This document shows, in pieces, positions 1 through 8,411 of a DNA stretch of 64,000 nucleotides. The notes under the pieces were generated by a model. The model had not been told where the DNA came from, did no database searches, and saw only the letters and a list, made by a program, of their open reading frames with translations. The stretch's first letter is position 1. The number at the start of each line of letters is the position of its first letter. The DNA is from Gemella haemolysans (lineage in GTDB: Bacteria > Bacillota > Bacilli > Staphylococcales > Gemellaceae): contig NZ_CABFLN010000064.1 of assembly GCF_901873445.1 (NCBI RefSeq), positions 13,455 through 77,454 of the forward strand, in the 5' to 3' direction. A program made the position numbers and the translations under genes.

Positions 1-968
1 GCTCCCATTTGGTTAGCGATTTGAGCTGTTGTTGGGTAAGGTCTTTCTTGACCAGTTTCGATGAATGCAGCACAGTCACCTACGATGTAAATCTCATCGT
101 GTCCTGGTACTGTTAATTGTTGTGTAGTTACTAGACGTCCACGTTTAGCAAGTTCTGGGAAAGCTTCGTCCATAAGTTTGTTACCACGAACTCCAGCAGT
201 CCATACTAGTGTAGAAGCATATAAATCTTTTCTTTCCCCATCAACTTCGATAGTGAAACTATCTTTAGTAGCACCTTTAATTCCAGCACCTAGAATGATT
301 TCAATTCCATTGTCTTCTAAGTATTTTCTTGCATAGTCACTATATTCTTTAGTGAACATTGGTAGTAATGTTGGAGCAGCATCTAATCCGTAAATTTTAA
401 CTAATTTTTCATCAATTCCGTATTTAGAACATAATTCTTTTTTACGGTGAACAAGCTCACCAAGGAATTCCATACCAGCTAATCCAGTTCCACCTACGAT
501 AACTGAAATATCTTTTACATCTTTTTCTTCACTTGTTGCATATTTTCTAAAGTTATCTTCTAATGTAGCAGCAATTTTTTCTGCAGCATTAACATTAGCG
601 ATTGGTAATGCATTTTCAGCCATACCTTCAATTCCAAATGTTTCAGGTTGGAATCCTAATCCAACAACTAGTACATCATAGTCAAGTTCATGTTTTTTAG
701 TTAATACTAATTTTTTCTCTGTATCAATTTTAATTACTTCATCTTGAACAAATTCCACACCTGGAGATACTAAATCTTTAATATCGATACAAATATCTTT
801 TGCTGGAATATTTCCAGCTGAAACTTCGTGTAAGTTTACTGTATCATAGTGGTAAGAGTTTTTATTTACTAAAGTAACTTTCACCTCTCCAGCTTTAGCA
901 GCCTTTTTTAATCCTTTTAATGTCGTAAGTCCTGCGTATCCAGCACCTAAAATAACTACGTTTTTCAT
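1..968 (-). CDS. ndh: Type II NADH dehydrogenase, 3' end cut by window
   Basis: Single-subunit, non-proton-pumping NADH:quinone oxidoreductase of the membrane face, feeding electrons from NADH to the quinone pool. The N-terminus MKNVVILGAGYAGL carries the FAD-binding GxGxxG fold. A second dinucleotide motif (VIVGGTGLAG) lies near residue 160, followed by the FAD-contacting IVGDCAAF segment. The ATG at 966-968 follows a GGAGAA ribosome site. The C-terminal membrane-association segment is outside the window. It lies 36 bases downstream of the Fe-S carrier-like gene on the same strand, probably as one operon; Bacillales pair the same families (yutJ, yutM, yutI). A thioredoxin-reductase-like enzyme is a less likely alternative because no CxxC is seen. 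Confidence 0.9.
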   Translation of the reverse strand, partial: MKNVVILGAGYAGLTTLKGLKKAAKAGEVKVTLVNKNSYHYDTVNLHEVSAGNIPAKDICIDIKDLVSPGVEFVQDEVIKIDTEKKLVLTKKHELDYDVLVVGLGFQPETFGIEGMAENALPIANVNAAEKIAATLEDNFRKYATSEEKDVKDISVIVGGTGLAGMEFLGELVHRKKELCSKYGIDEKLVKIYGLDAAPTLLPMFTKEYSDYARKYLEDNGIEIILGAGIKGATKDSFTIEVDGERKDLYASTLVWTAGVRGNKLMDEAFPELAKRGRLVTTQQLTVPGHDEIYIVGDCAAFIETGQERPYPTTAQIANQMG

Positions 969-1004
969 AGTATTAATTTCTCCTTTTATCTGTTATTTTG
1001 TATT

Positions 1005-1367
1005 TTATCCACAGCAGCAACCGTTTCCACAGCAACCACCATCTTCGTCATCATAAATTTCAATCATATTTGGATTATGTAGTGTAAATTCACTTCCAAA
1101 TTCATCTTGAACATAATCGATTTCAAGACCTTTTAAAAGAAGCTCATCTTCTTCATTAACAAGAACTTTAAGGTCTCCAAAGTTAAGTACTTTATCACCG
1201 TCTTCTAGTTCATCCTTAATATCAATAGCGTAATGCATTTGTGTTCCTTCTAAAGCGATAGAAATTTTTAAGAAACTATCACGTTTATCAGCATCAAATA
1301 ACATTTCTTGGAATTTACCAACCGCTACATCTGTTATCAAAATTAATTGATTATCTGTATTAGCCAT
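1005..1367 (-). CDS. HesB/IscA-family (A-type carrier-like) protein with Cys-rich tail
   Basis: A 120-residue protein aligning with the A-type Fe-S carrier fold (IscA/SufA/YutM). The FGDLKVLVNEEDELLLKG stretch and NPNMIEIYD near residues 97-105 are typical. Canonical members use one Cys near residue 35 plus a C-terminal CxC. Here the first site reads LEGTQMHYAI with no Cys, and the tail is expanded to GGCCGNGCCCG (five Cys). If it binds a cluster, ligation must differ from the textbook arrangement, or it may act in metal storage or transfer. It is followed by ndh; nfu is encoded divergently about 500 bases away, so an Fe-S context is plausible. The family call is fairly sure, the function less so. 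Confidence 0.75.
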   Translation of the reverse strand: MANTDNQLILITDVAVGKFQEMLFDADKRDSFLKISIALEGTQMHYAIDIKDELEDGDKVLNFGDLKVLVNEEDELLLKGLEIDYVQDEFGSEFTLHNPNMIEIYDDEDGGCCGNGCCCG

Positions 1368-1807
1368 AAAATGTTTCCCTCTTTATTTTTTATTTTCTAT
1401 TTATTATTATAACTGTTTTTCTAATAAAATAACAGTATCTTGCTTATATTTTATAAAATAATTTGTGAATATTTTATGAATTTTTTAAAAGCAATTAAAT
1501 TTACATAATTCTATTTTATTAGTATAGTTACTTATGCTATTTAATAGGTTTCTATTAATATTAATTTCTAATACCAATTACATCAAAATTTACAATTGTA
1601 GGTATTTTTTAAAAAATTTGTTTTTCTTTAACTATACATTTAAATATTCACCTTTATCGTTGACTTCCCTCACAATATTATTCTATATTATTTCTATAAA
1701 AGATTCTACTACATTCTATTTAATAAAACTTTATCCTTATTTAATATTTATATGTAAACTATTTTGAAATTGTTTGCAATATCAATTATTTATGTCTTCA
1801 TGCTTTA
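1368..1807. other. Intergenic region, very AT-rich
   Basis: Divergent spacer between the hesB-like gene (minus) and nfu (plus). It holds a TATAAT-like box for the minus-strand gene near 1408-1413 and the Rex-like site. A 77-codon open frame exists at 1534-1767 but has no ribosome site and low-complexity content, so it is not called. I see no RNA structure or repeat here. Confidence 0.5.
1463..1480. promoter_or_regulatory. Possible Rex-type operator upstream of hesB-ndh
   Basis: TTGTGAATATTTTATGAA has the 18-base size and a perfect left half (TTGTGAA) of the Rex consensus TTGTGAA-N4-TTCACAA, but the right half matches only 4 of 7 bases. Rex senses NADH/NAD and controls ndh in several Firmicutes, so the location is sensible. 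The site lies about 95 bases upstream of the start codon. Confidence 0.25.
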
Positions 1808-1836
1808 TTGACTTTTTTTGGGGGGACCAGTATAAT
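1808..1836 (+). promoter_or_regulatory. Promoter of nfu
   Basis: -35 TTGACT (1808-1813), exactly 17 bases, then -10 TATAAT (1831-1836). The spacer consists largely of a T6 run followed by a G6 run, which is unusual in this AT-rich DNA. Confidence 0.8.
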
Positions 1837-1859
1837 ATCTATAGAGAGGTGGATTCGTT

Positions 1860-2114
1860 TTGAATAAAGAGTATTATGAAACTGTTGATAAAATTAAATT
1901 TGAGTTAGAAAAAATACGCCCTAAACTTATTAAAGATGGTGGAAATATAGAATTTATTAATTTTAAGAATGGGATTTTAAAAATTAGATTTTTAGGTGAA
2001 TGTGCACATTGCGAACTATCACACATTACATTAAAATATGCAATTGAAAAAACTATTGTTGAAAAAATACCAGAAGTGAATAAAGTAATAGAAGTAAAAA
2101 TGAGCGTTGTTTAG
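1860..2114 (+). CDS. nfu: NifU C-terminal domain (Nfu) Fe-S scaffold protein
   Basis: An 84-residue single-domain Nfu protein (B. subtilis YutI type) that assembles or transfers [4Fe-4S] clusters through a CxxC pair bridging two subunits. The motif here is GECAHCELS near residues 46-54; most homologues have CxxCPSS after it. The N-terminal half matches the family (IRPKLIKDGGNIEFI). Start is TTG at 1860, set by GAGAGGTGG about 8 bases upstream. Expressed from its own strong promoter and closed by a terminator that overlaps the stop codon. Divergent from the hesB-like/ndh operon. Confidence 0.9.
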   Translation: MNKEYYETVDKIKFELEKIRPKLIKDGGNIEFINFKNGILKIRFLGECAHCELSHITLKYAIEKTIVEKIPEVNKVIEVKMSVV

Positions 2115-2127
2115 ACGTTCTTTTTTT
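2102..2127 (+). terminator. Terminator of nfu
   Basis: GAGCGT / ACGTTC stem (one G-U pair), 7-base loop, then T7. The 5' arm overlaps the last codons of nfu. Confidence 0.7.
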
Positions 2128-2146
2128 ATTTTCATTAACTATAAAA

Positions 2147-2176
2147 ATAAAAAAAGAGTAGATTTTCATCTACTCT
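2147..2176 (-). terminator. Terminator of tRNA-Arg
   Basis: On the minus strand AGAGTAGAT-GAAA-ATCTACTCT, a perfect 9-bp stem with a GAAA tetraloop, followed by T7. Confidence 0.9.
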
Positions 2177-2182
2177 AAGCGA

Positions 2183-2256
<74 letters not shown>

Positions 2257-2475
2257 ATATTTAATGATTACCTCTCTCTGAAGTACTTTAATAGTATATC
2301 AATTTTTCAATATTATGTCAATACTTTTTTGAAGATAAATACAATATTTTTTATATAGAATTTACTTTGGGAATTCACCTATTTTTTATATATAAAATTT
2401 AATTTTCATTACATAATTTATATCAAACTTTTAAATATGCTAAGAAAAAAATCGTTACCGTTTCGTTACATTTAT

Positions 2476-2513
2476 AAAAAAAAGGAAAACCGAAGTGTCT
2501 CAAACGGCTTTCC
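2476..2513 (-). terminator. Terminator of rpsO
   Basis: Minus strand GGAAAGCCG / CGGTTTTCC (9 bp) followed by T8, 18 bases after the rpsO stop. Confidence 0.9.
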
Positions 2514-2530
2514 TATAAGCTTTTTAAAAA

Positions 2531-2803
2531 TTATCTTCTTAATCCTAGAGCTTTAATTAATTCACGGTATCTTTGGATATCTTTTTTAATTAAGTAATCT
2601 AGTAAGTGACGACGACGGAAAACTTTTTTAAGTAATCCACGACGACCTGCGTGATCTTTTTTGTGAGTGTTTAAGTGCTCAGTTAAAGCATCGATTTCTG
2701 CAGTTAAAACTGCGATTTGTACTTCTGGAGAACCAGTATCTGATTCGTGAGTACGGAATTTAGCGATAATTTCTTGTTTTCTTTCTTGACTAATTGCTGC
2801 CAT
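2531..2803 (-). CDS. rpsO: 30S ribosomal protein S15
   Basis: Primary 16S rRNA-binding protein of the small-subunit platform. The product is 90 residues and fits the family from end to end ([14 protein letters not shown] at the N-terminus; [12 protein letters not shown], the rRNA-contacting segment; [13 protein letters not shown] end). The start is taken at 2803, seven bases after GGAGGA; an ATG five codons upstream lies in that ribosome site and is unlikely. Monocistronic: a structured leader precedes it and a strong terminator follows. Confidence 0.97.
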   Translation of the reverse strand: MAAISQERKQEIIAKFRTHESDTGSPEVQIAVLTAEIDALTEHLNTHKKDHAGRRGLLKKVFRRRHLLDYLIKKDIQRYRELIKALGLRR

Positions 2804-2835
2804 TGCAATTTCCTCCATATAATTTTATTTTGCGA

Positions 2836-2883
2836 CCTTAATCCTAGTGTAGAACCTGGAGGGTTTCTATACCACGAATAAGG
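2836..2883 (-). ncRNA. Structured rpsO leader (S15 autoregulatory candidate)
   Basis: On the minus strand a nested structure can be drawn: CCTTA (2879-2883) pairs with TAAGG (2836-2840), enclosing GTG/CAC and a TAGAA-bulge-CC / GGTTCTA hairpin with loop CTCCA. It ends about 20 bases before the rpsO ribosome site. S15 represses its own translation through leader RNA in several bacteria, by unrelated structures in different clades. Here the pairing is seen in sequence; binding by S15 is inferred. Confidence 0.55.
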
Positions 2884-2957
2884 AACATAAGTAATTGTAC
2901 ACTATTTTTTGTAATAATTCAAGAGATAACATTTAAAATCAATATATAAATATGATT

Positions 2958-3881
2958 TTAATAATCTTTTTCTTCAGAAGCTTTTTTATCAAGTTTAAGT
3001 TGCTCTTTAAGATGATCAAAACTCTCAAATTTTTGTTCTTTTCTTAAAAATTCATAGAAAAAAATTTCTATTTTTTCATCATATATATCTTCATCAAAAT
3101 CTAAAATATGTGTTTCAATAAATTTTTTATTTTTCTCTGTTGAAACAGTTGGATTATACCCAATATTAGTAATTGATTTATAAATTTCACCATGAATTTT
3201 TATTTTTGTAATATATACTCCATTTATTTCCGGGAGAAGATACTTCTCTGATAATTGGAGATTAGCTGTCGGAAAATTAATAGTTCTTCCTAACTGTCTA
3301 CCTTTAACTACTAAACCAGATATAGAATAGTATCTACCAGCATACTCTTTATATTTTTCAAAATCTCCATCTCGAACAAATCTTTTTAAAGCTGTTGTAG
3401 ATATTTTTTCGCCATTTATAGCTTGTTCTTTTTGAACACTAATTTCTATTCCATTTTCTTCAATTAATTTTGGAGTTCCTAAACCTTTATTTCCAAATCT
3501 GTAATCGAATCCGCAAAATACCTTATCTACATTTAACTCTTTTAAAATAAATTCTATAAAATCTTCTGCAGATAAATTTTGCAATTTTTCATTAAATTCT
3601 AAATAATAAACTTCATCAACACCTAAACTCTCTAATAACTCATTTTTTTTATTTATTGGCGTTAATAACTCTTCACTAGTCTTTCCAAAGTACTCCTTTG
3701 GACTTTTATCAAGTGTTATTACAATAGACTTAAAGCCTTCAGTAGCTGCACTTACTGTATCACCTATAATTTTTTGATGTGCATTGTGAATACCATCAAA
3801 AAAACCTAAAGCTGCTACTCTTCTTACATTATCTTTTTTTATTTCACTAATATCTGAAATATTAAATATTTCCATCTTCAT
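2958..3881 (-). CDS. ribF: Bifunctional riboflavin kinase / FAD synthetase
   Basis: Converts riboflavin to FMN and then FAD in the cytosol. At 307 residues it has the usual size. The N-terminal adenylyltransferase half has GFFDGIHNAHQ near residues 27-37, in place of the more common GxFDGxHxGHQ. The kinase half has GRTINFPTANL near 200. Starts four bases after truB stops, so the pair is co-transcribed; ribF next to truB is widespread in Firmicutes. Confidence 0.95.
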   Translation of the reverse strand: MKMEIFNISDISEIKKDNVRRVAALGFFDGIHNAHQKIIGDTVSAATEGFKSIVITLDKSPKEYFGKTSEELLTPINKKNELLESLGVDEVYYLEFNEKLQNLSAEDFIEFILKELNVDKVFCGFDYRFGNKGLGTPKLIEENGIEISVQKEQAINGEKISTTALKRFVRDGDFEKYKEYAGRYYSISGLVVKGRQLGRTINFPTANLQLSEKYLLPEINGVYITKIKIHGEIYKSITNIGYNPTVSTEKNKKFIETHILDFDEDIYDEKIEIFFYEFLRKEQKFESFDHLKEQLKLDKKASEEKDY

Positions 3882-3885
3882 CTAC

Positions 3886-4809
3886 CTACTCTATTATTTT
3901 TGGAAATGTAGTTTTTACAGATAACAATTCATCATCTTTATCTTCCAAATAATATATTGCTATCGCTTCATTTTCATAAGTAAAAACTATTCCATCTGTA
4001 AAATCATGATCCGGAAATTGATTTCTTCTAAATCTTAAACCGTTCATTACTTGTTTTGCTCTAAATTTTGGTATTTCTACAAATTTGTATTCTTCTAGAG
4101 CATATTCTTTCCTTAGAAGTTTTTCTTCTAAGGTTTCATCTTTTAGATGTTGTTCTACCTCAGAGAGTGTTAAACAATTATCCAATGTTATTTTACCACT
4201 TCTAGTTCTAGTTAATTTACTCATGGTACTTGGTAAATTTAGTTTTTCACCTATACTAGTAGCAATTGTTCTGACATAGGTCCCTTTTCCACAATTTATA
4301 TCTATAGAAAAATAAAACTTATCATCTTTATAATATTCACTATTTTCTATAAATGAAATGTTATAAATATTTACTTTCCTAGTTGGAATTTCTACATCAA
4401 ATTGGCCACGTCTAGCATACTCATATAATTTTCTACCATTGACTTTAATAGCTGAATATATAGGTGGCTTTTGCTCTATTTCACCAATCATAGATTTAAG
4501 AATTTCTTTAATTTTATCTACGCTAATGTCAGTAACTTTACATTCTTCAACAACTTCTCCTGTAAGATCTTCAGTCGTAGTTTTAATTCCCAAACATACT
4601 TCTGCTCTATAACTTTTACCTAAATCCATTGCATAATCACTAACTTTAGTCGCTCCTCCTAATAAGAGAAGCAACACTCCATCTACCTCAGGATCTAATG
4701 TACCAGAATGACCTATTTTTTTCATTTGAAGAATTCTTCTAGCTCTAAATACAACATCATGACTAGTAATTCCACGTTCTTTATAAATTGGTAAAATACC
4801 TTCAAACAT
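3886..4809 (-). CDS. truB: tRNA pseudouridine(55) synthase
   Basis: Makes pseudouridine 55 in the T-loop of tRNAs. The catalytic Asp lies in GHSGTLDPEVDGVLLL near residues 34-49, and RTIATSIGEKL near 180 is typical. 307 residues is normal for the bacterial form. Its ATG overlaps the zur stop (TAATG), indicating translational coupling in the cshB-nfo-zur-truB-ribF unit. Confidence 0.95.
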   Translation of the reverse strand: MFEGILPIYKERGITSHDVVFRARRILQMKKIGHSGTLDPEVDGVLLLLLGGATKVSDYAMDLGKSYRAEVCLGIKTTTEDLTGEVVEECKVTDISVDKIKEILKSMIGEIEQKPPIYSAIKVNGRKLYEYARRGQFDVEIPTRKVNIYNISFIENSEYYKDDKFYFSIDINCGKGTYVRTIATSIGEKLNLPSTMSKLTRTRSGKITLDNCLTLSEVEQHLKDETLEEKLLRKEYALEEYKFVEIPKFRAKQVMNGLRFRRNQFPDHDFTDGIVFTYENEAIAIYYLEDKDDELLSVKTTFPKIIE

Positions 4810-5258
4810 TATTTTTTATCCTCTTTTTTCAAACAATCTGGGCATAAACCATAAACCTCAAATTTATGGCCATCTATTCGATAGCCTTTCAATTCTTCAA
4901 TTTCTAAATCATCACATACGTGTACATGTATTATTTTTGCTTTTCCACATTTTAAGCATATGTGATGGTGATGGTGATGATCTGTTTCCAAACACCCAAT
5001 TTTAAAATATTTTTCCCCTTTAATTTCTGTAGTTTCCAAAATACCTATTTCTTCATAAGTACTTAGATTTCTATAAATAGTATCAAAACTTAGTCCAGGA
5101 TACATTTTACCGACTGTTTCAGATACATATTTTGCATTAATATATCTATCTTCTTTTACTAAAAGTTCAACCATAGCTTTTCTTTTATCAGTATATTTAT
5201 ACCCTTTTTCCTTTAGAAGTTTCATTATTCTATCAACTTTTTCTTCTGATATTTTCAT
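4809..5258 (-). CDS. zur: Fur-family zinc uptake regulator Zur
   Basis: Zinc-responsive repressor of metal uptake genes. The 149-residue protein has the Fur winged helix, with PGLSFDTIYRNLS as recognition helix near residues 54-66. A six-His run follows (DHHHHHHICLKCGKA, near 92-106) and a second CxxC lies at the end (YGLCPDCLKKE), forming the structural zinc site. The resemblance to B. subtilis Zur, which also follows nfo and cshB, favours Zur over PerR or Fur. No Zur box was found in this window. Confidence 0.85.
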   Translation of the reverse strand: MKISEEKVDRIMKLLKEKGYKYTDKRKAMVELLVKEDRYINAKYVSETVGKMYPGLSFDTIYRNLSTYEEIGILETTEIKGEKYFKIGCLETDHHHHHHICLKCGKAKIIHVHVCDDLEIEELKGYRIDGHKFEVYGLCPDCLKKEDKK

Positions 5259-5276
5259 AAGTACCTCCTACATAGT

Positions 5277-6152
5277 CTATTTTTTAAAGTCCACAAACGT
5301 CTTGTTTCTTAACATTTCAATTTCATCTTTATAAGGTGCAATGTCTTTCTTTTCTCCATACCAAGGAGTCTCTAAAATTTTAGGAATATTTGCAAATTCA
5401 TCTAAATGAACAATTCTATTTATCGTATCGAATCCAATTCCACCGTACCCGATATTTTCATGACGATCTTTATGTGCACCCAATGTATTTTTACTATCAT
5501 TAATATGAAGCACTTGAATCCTATCTAATCCCACTATTTTATCAAATTCAGTAAGAACACCATCTAAATCATTAACAATATCATATCCACCTTCAAATAC
5601 ATGACAAGTATCAAAAGTTACTGTTAATTTTTCGTTTAAAGTAACTCCATCAATAATTTGTGCAATTTCATCAAAAGTTCTTCCACATTCACTACCTTTA
5701 CCGGCCATAACTTCCAAGGCAATATTAGGTTTCATATCTTTTGTTAGCACCTCGTTTAAACCTTTAACGATACTTGCTATTCCAACATCAGCACCTACTT
5801 TGACATGTGATCCTGGGTGAAGAACAATATTCTTAGCACCAATTTTTTCAGTTCTTTCAATTTCTAATCTTAAGAAATCAACCGCAAGCTGATAGATTTC
5901 TGGTTTTACTGTATTTGCTAAATTAATAATATAGGGTGCATGCACTACTATATCACTAATATTTTTTTCTTTCATTAATTTATGCGCTTCTTCGATTCTC
6001 AATTCTTCAATAGGTTTTCTTCTTGTATTTTGAGGAGCACCTGTATAAATCATAAATGTATCACTATTATAACTAGCTGCTTCTTTTACGGAACCTAGCA
6101 TCATTTCTTTTCCTGACATTGATACATGAGATCCAATTTTCAAGTTCTTCAT
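5277..6152 (-). CDS. nfo: Deoxyribonuclease IV (AP endonuclease)
   Basis: Endonuclease IV, which cuts 5' of abasic sites in base-excision repair using a three-metal centre. Seen: [12 protein letters not shown] at the N-terminus, VLHPGSHV near 110, ALEVMAGKG near 145, [13 protein letters not shown] near 180 and LHINDSKN near 215, all metal-ligand motifs of the family. 291 residues is usual. Start overlaps the cshB stop by one base (TAATG). Confidence 0.95.
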   Translation of the reverse strand: MKNLKIGSHVSMSGKEMMLGSVKEAASYNSDTFMIYTGAPQNTRRKPIEELRIEEAHKLMKEKNISDIVVHAPYIINLANTVKPEIYQLAVDFLRLEIERTEKIGAKNIVLHPGSHVKVGADVGIASIVKGLNEVLTKDMKPNIALEVMAGKGSECGRTFDEIAQIIDGVTLNEKLTVTFDTCHVFEGGYDIVNDLDGVLTEFDKIVGLDRIQVLHINDSKNTLGAHKDRHENIGYGGIGFDTINRIVHLDEFANIPKILETPWYGEKKDIAPYKDEIEMLRNKTFVDFKK

Positions 6153-7483
6153 TACTTACCTCTGTTTGCCTTGTTACTACGTTTAGCAAATTTTCTTCTT
6201 TCTTTTTGTTTAAGTTTGTCCATTTTATATTTATATTTTTTCTTATAACCTGGTTTAACTTTTTTAGAAACTTTTACTTTTGATTTCAGTTTCTCAGTTA
6301 AGTTATGGTCAGCTACGACTTTCTTTCTACTTTGACGTTTGTTTCTGTCTTTAGCTTCAACGAACTCACCATTTCTAATATCTTGGTGATTAAATTCAAT
6401 ACCACGTTTTTCTAAATCTTGTAATTTTTCTTCATCTTTGTTGTTGTAAATTGTAATACAGTCACCGCTTAATCCTGCACGCCCTGTACGCCCTGCTCTG
6501 TGGATAAAGAAGTCTAAGTCATTAGGAATATTGTAGTTAATTACATGACTTACTCCTTCAATATCAATCCCACGACTCATTAAATCACTAGCTACAACAT
6601 AGGTGAAATCTAGATTATTAATTCTTTTTTGCATTTGCTTACGTTCACGTGGTGTTAAATCTCCGTGAAGTACTCCTACATTTAATCCTTTAGAAATTAA
6701 ATAGCTACTTACTTCCTCTACCTCAGTTTTCTTATTAGCAAAGATAAGAGCTAAATAAGGATTAATAACTGTAGTGATTTCATGTAACTTTTCTAATCGA
6801 GATGAACTCTTCTCTGGTATTAAAATATATTCAATTTTACCGAATTTAGCGTTATCAACTTCGATATATTGAGCATTTTTTAAATATTTCTTCAAGAAGT
6901 GATTCATTTGAGTTGGAATAGTTGCTGAGAATACTAGAAATTGACAGTGTTCTGCTGCTCTTTTAGAAATTTTATCAACATCTTCCATGAATCCTAAATC
7001 GATCATCATATCACATTCATCGATTACAAGACTTTCTACTTCTTTAATTGCTAAAGCACTCGCTCTATCTAACTCTAATACACGTGTTGGTGTACCAATA
7101 ATAATATGTGGTGCATTAGATACTCTCTCTATATCTCTATTTAAATCTTGACCACCAATACATAATGTTATTTTAATATCTTCTTCAGAAAAACTAGCAA
7201 TATGTAATGCCATATCATATAGTTGTCTTGATAGTTCTCTAGTTGGAGCTAAAATAATACTTTGTGTTTTTTTCTTAGCTACATCTAATTTGCTAAAAAT
7301 TGGTAGTAAAAAAGAATGACTTTTCCCACTTCCCGTTTGTGATTTAGCTACTATGTTTTTTCCTTTTAATACTGGTGAAAATACTCTCTCTTGAATTTTT
7401 GTAGGATTATCAAACCCTAAATCTATTACTGCCTTATTTACAAATTCATTAAATTTATACTGTTCAAATGACTTTGGTAACAT
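6152..7483 (-). CDS. cshB: DEAD-box RNA helicase (CshB-like)
   Basis: ATP-dependent RNA helicase for ribosome assembly or RNA turnover in the cold. All motifs are present: Q motif (GFDNPTKIQ), [10 protein letters not shown] (Walker A), PTRELSRQ, the B box as DECD rather than DEAD, FSATIP, and [10 protein letters not shown]. The last 80 residues form a Lys/Arg-rich tail for RNA binding. Placement before nfo and zur matches B. subtilis cshB (yqfR). Start ATG at 7481-7483 with AAAGGAG upstream. The 5' leader contains a 20-base tandem duplication and an inverted repeat, listed separately. Confidence 0.93.
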   Translation of the reverse strand: MLPKSFEQYKFNEFVNKAVIDLGFDNPTKIQERVFSPVLKGKNIVAKSQTGSGKSHSFLLPIFSKLDVAKKKTQSIILAPTRELSRQLYDMALHIASFSEEDIKITLCIGGQDLNRDIERVSNAPHIIIGTPTRVLELDRASALAIKEVESLVIDECDMMIDLGFMEDVDKISKRAAEHCQFLVFSATIPTQMNHFLKKYLKNAQYIEVDNAKFGKIEYILIPEKSSSRLEKLHEITTVINPYLALIFANKKTEVEEVSSYLISKGLNVGVLHGDLTPRERKQMQKRINNLDFTYVVASDLMSRGIDIEGVSHVINYNIPNDLDFFIHRAGRTGRAGLSGDCITIYNNKDEEKLQDLEKRGIEFNHQDIRNGEFVEAKDRNKRQSRKKVVADHNLTEKLKSKVKVSKKVKPGYKKKYKYKMDKLKQKERRKFAKRSNKANRGK

Positions 7484-7493
7484 TTAAAATCTC

Positions 7494-7533
7494 CTTTATG
7501 ATTTTTCTATCTACTTTATGATTTTTCTATCTA
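7494..7533. repeat. Perfect 20-bp tandem duplication before cshB
   Basis: CTTTATGATTTTTCTATCTA occurs twice back to back (7494-7513 and 7514-7533). The copy nearest cshB contributes part of the ribosome site (AAAGGAG on the minus strand). Confidence 0.9.
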
Positions 7534-7556
7534 AATATATGGGAGTTTTCCCCATC

Positions 7557-7583
7557 TTCAATTTCACACGTGAAATGATTGAA
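7557..7583. promoter_or_regulatory. Inverted repeat in the cshB leader
   Basis: ATTTCAC-AC-GTGAAAT with outer TTCAA/TTGAA arms, about 75-100 bases upstream of cshB. It could be an operator or an mRNA hairpin; a second ATTTCACGT half-site follows at about 7597. Confidence 0.4.
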
Positions 7584-7710
7584 AATAACTTTTTATATTT
7601 CACGTTATAATAAACCACCCTTTATTATACTATAAATACATAGATTTAGCTATAAAAAACACTATATTATTGCCTATTATTCGTTTTCTATATATATTTT
7701 CCTCCTGAAA

Positions 7711-7756
7711 ATAAAAAAGTAATTCAGAAAATATTTTACAATCTTCTGAATTACTT
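7711..7756 (-). terminator. Terminator of the pdp-deoC operon
   Basis: Minus strand AAGTAATTCAGAA / TTCTGAATTACTT, 13 bp, followed by a T run. It lies just after the deoC stop. Confidence 0.92.
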
Positions 7757-7763
7757 AATAATA

Positions 7764-8402
7764 TTATTTTACTATCTCAATTCCTGAGCTTGTTCCTAAC
7801 CTTTCAGCTCCTAAGTCAACATATTTTTGAGCAGTTTCTTTATCTCTAACTCCACCACTCGCCTTAACTTTAGCATTATCTCCGACTACAGATTTCATTA
7901 ATTTTACATCTTCATAAGTTGCACCACCAGTTCCAAATCCTGTTGATGTTTTTACAAAATCAGCTTTGGCAACTAGTGACAATTCACAAGCTTTAACTTT
8001 TTCTTCATCAGTTAAATAACATGTTTCGATAATAACTTTCAAGACATTATTACCAATCGCTTCTTTAATTAGTCGAATTTCATTCTCTACGTAATCAAAC
8101 TCACCATCTTTTAATTTTGCAACATTAATAACCATATCTATTTCACTTGCACCATTTTCGATTGCTTCTTTTGCTTCAAAAACTTTTGATGCTGTTGTCA
8201 TTGCTCCTAATGGAAATCCAACAACTGCCGCTACTTTAACATCAGTACCTTGTAAAAGATGTTTAGCATCCGCAACGTAACAACCATTAACACAAACACT
8301 ATAAAATTCATGTTCAATAGCTTCTTCACATAACTTTTGGACATCGGCACTACTTGCCGTAGCTTTTAAAATTGTATGATCAATATATTTATTTAATCCC
8401 AT
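7764..8402 (-). CDS. deoC: Deoxyribose-phosphate aldolase
   Basis: Cleaves 2-deoxyribose 5-phosphate to acetaldehyde and glyceraldehyde 3-phosphate in deoxynucleoside catabolism. The Schiff-base Lys is in FVKTSTGFGTGGAT near residue 150, and IDHTILKA at the N-terminus and VKASGGVRD near 182 are family motifs. 212 residues. Nine bases after pdp, same operon. Confidence 0.96.
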   Translation of the reverse strand: MGLNKYIDHTILKATASSADVQKLCEEAIEHEFYSVCVNGCYVADAKHLLQGTDVKVAAVVGFPLGAMTTASKVFEAKEAIENGASEIDMVINVAKLKDGEFDYVENEIRLIKEAIGNNVLKVIIETCYLTDEEKVKACELSLVAKADFVKTSTGFGTGGATYEDVKLMKSVVGDNAKVKASGGVRDKETAQKYVDLGAERLGTSSGIEIVK

Positions 8403-8411
8403 TTTTTACCT

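Noticed and set aside
1534-1767. 77-codon ORF between hesB-like and nfu genes
   Set aside because: No ribosome site, Phe/Leu/Ile/Tyr-rich low-complexity translation of AT-rich DNA, and it overlaps the likely regulatory region.
2448-2470. Direct repeat TCGTTAC-N-TTCGTTAC near rpsO
   Set aside because: Only two short imperfect units downstream of the rpsO terminator; no gene or structure linked to it.
4966-4984. Run of His codons in zur, like an engineered tag
   Set aside because: It lies inside the Fur-family metal site next to CxxC, where natural Zur proteins are also His-rich.
6152-7483. DECD in place of DEAD in the helicase
   Set aside because: DECD is a tolerated variant of motif II; all other motifs are intact, so no altered function is claimed.
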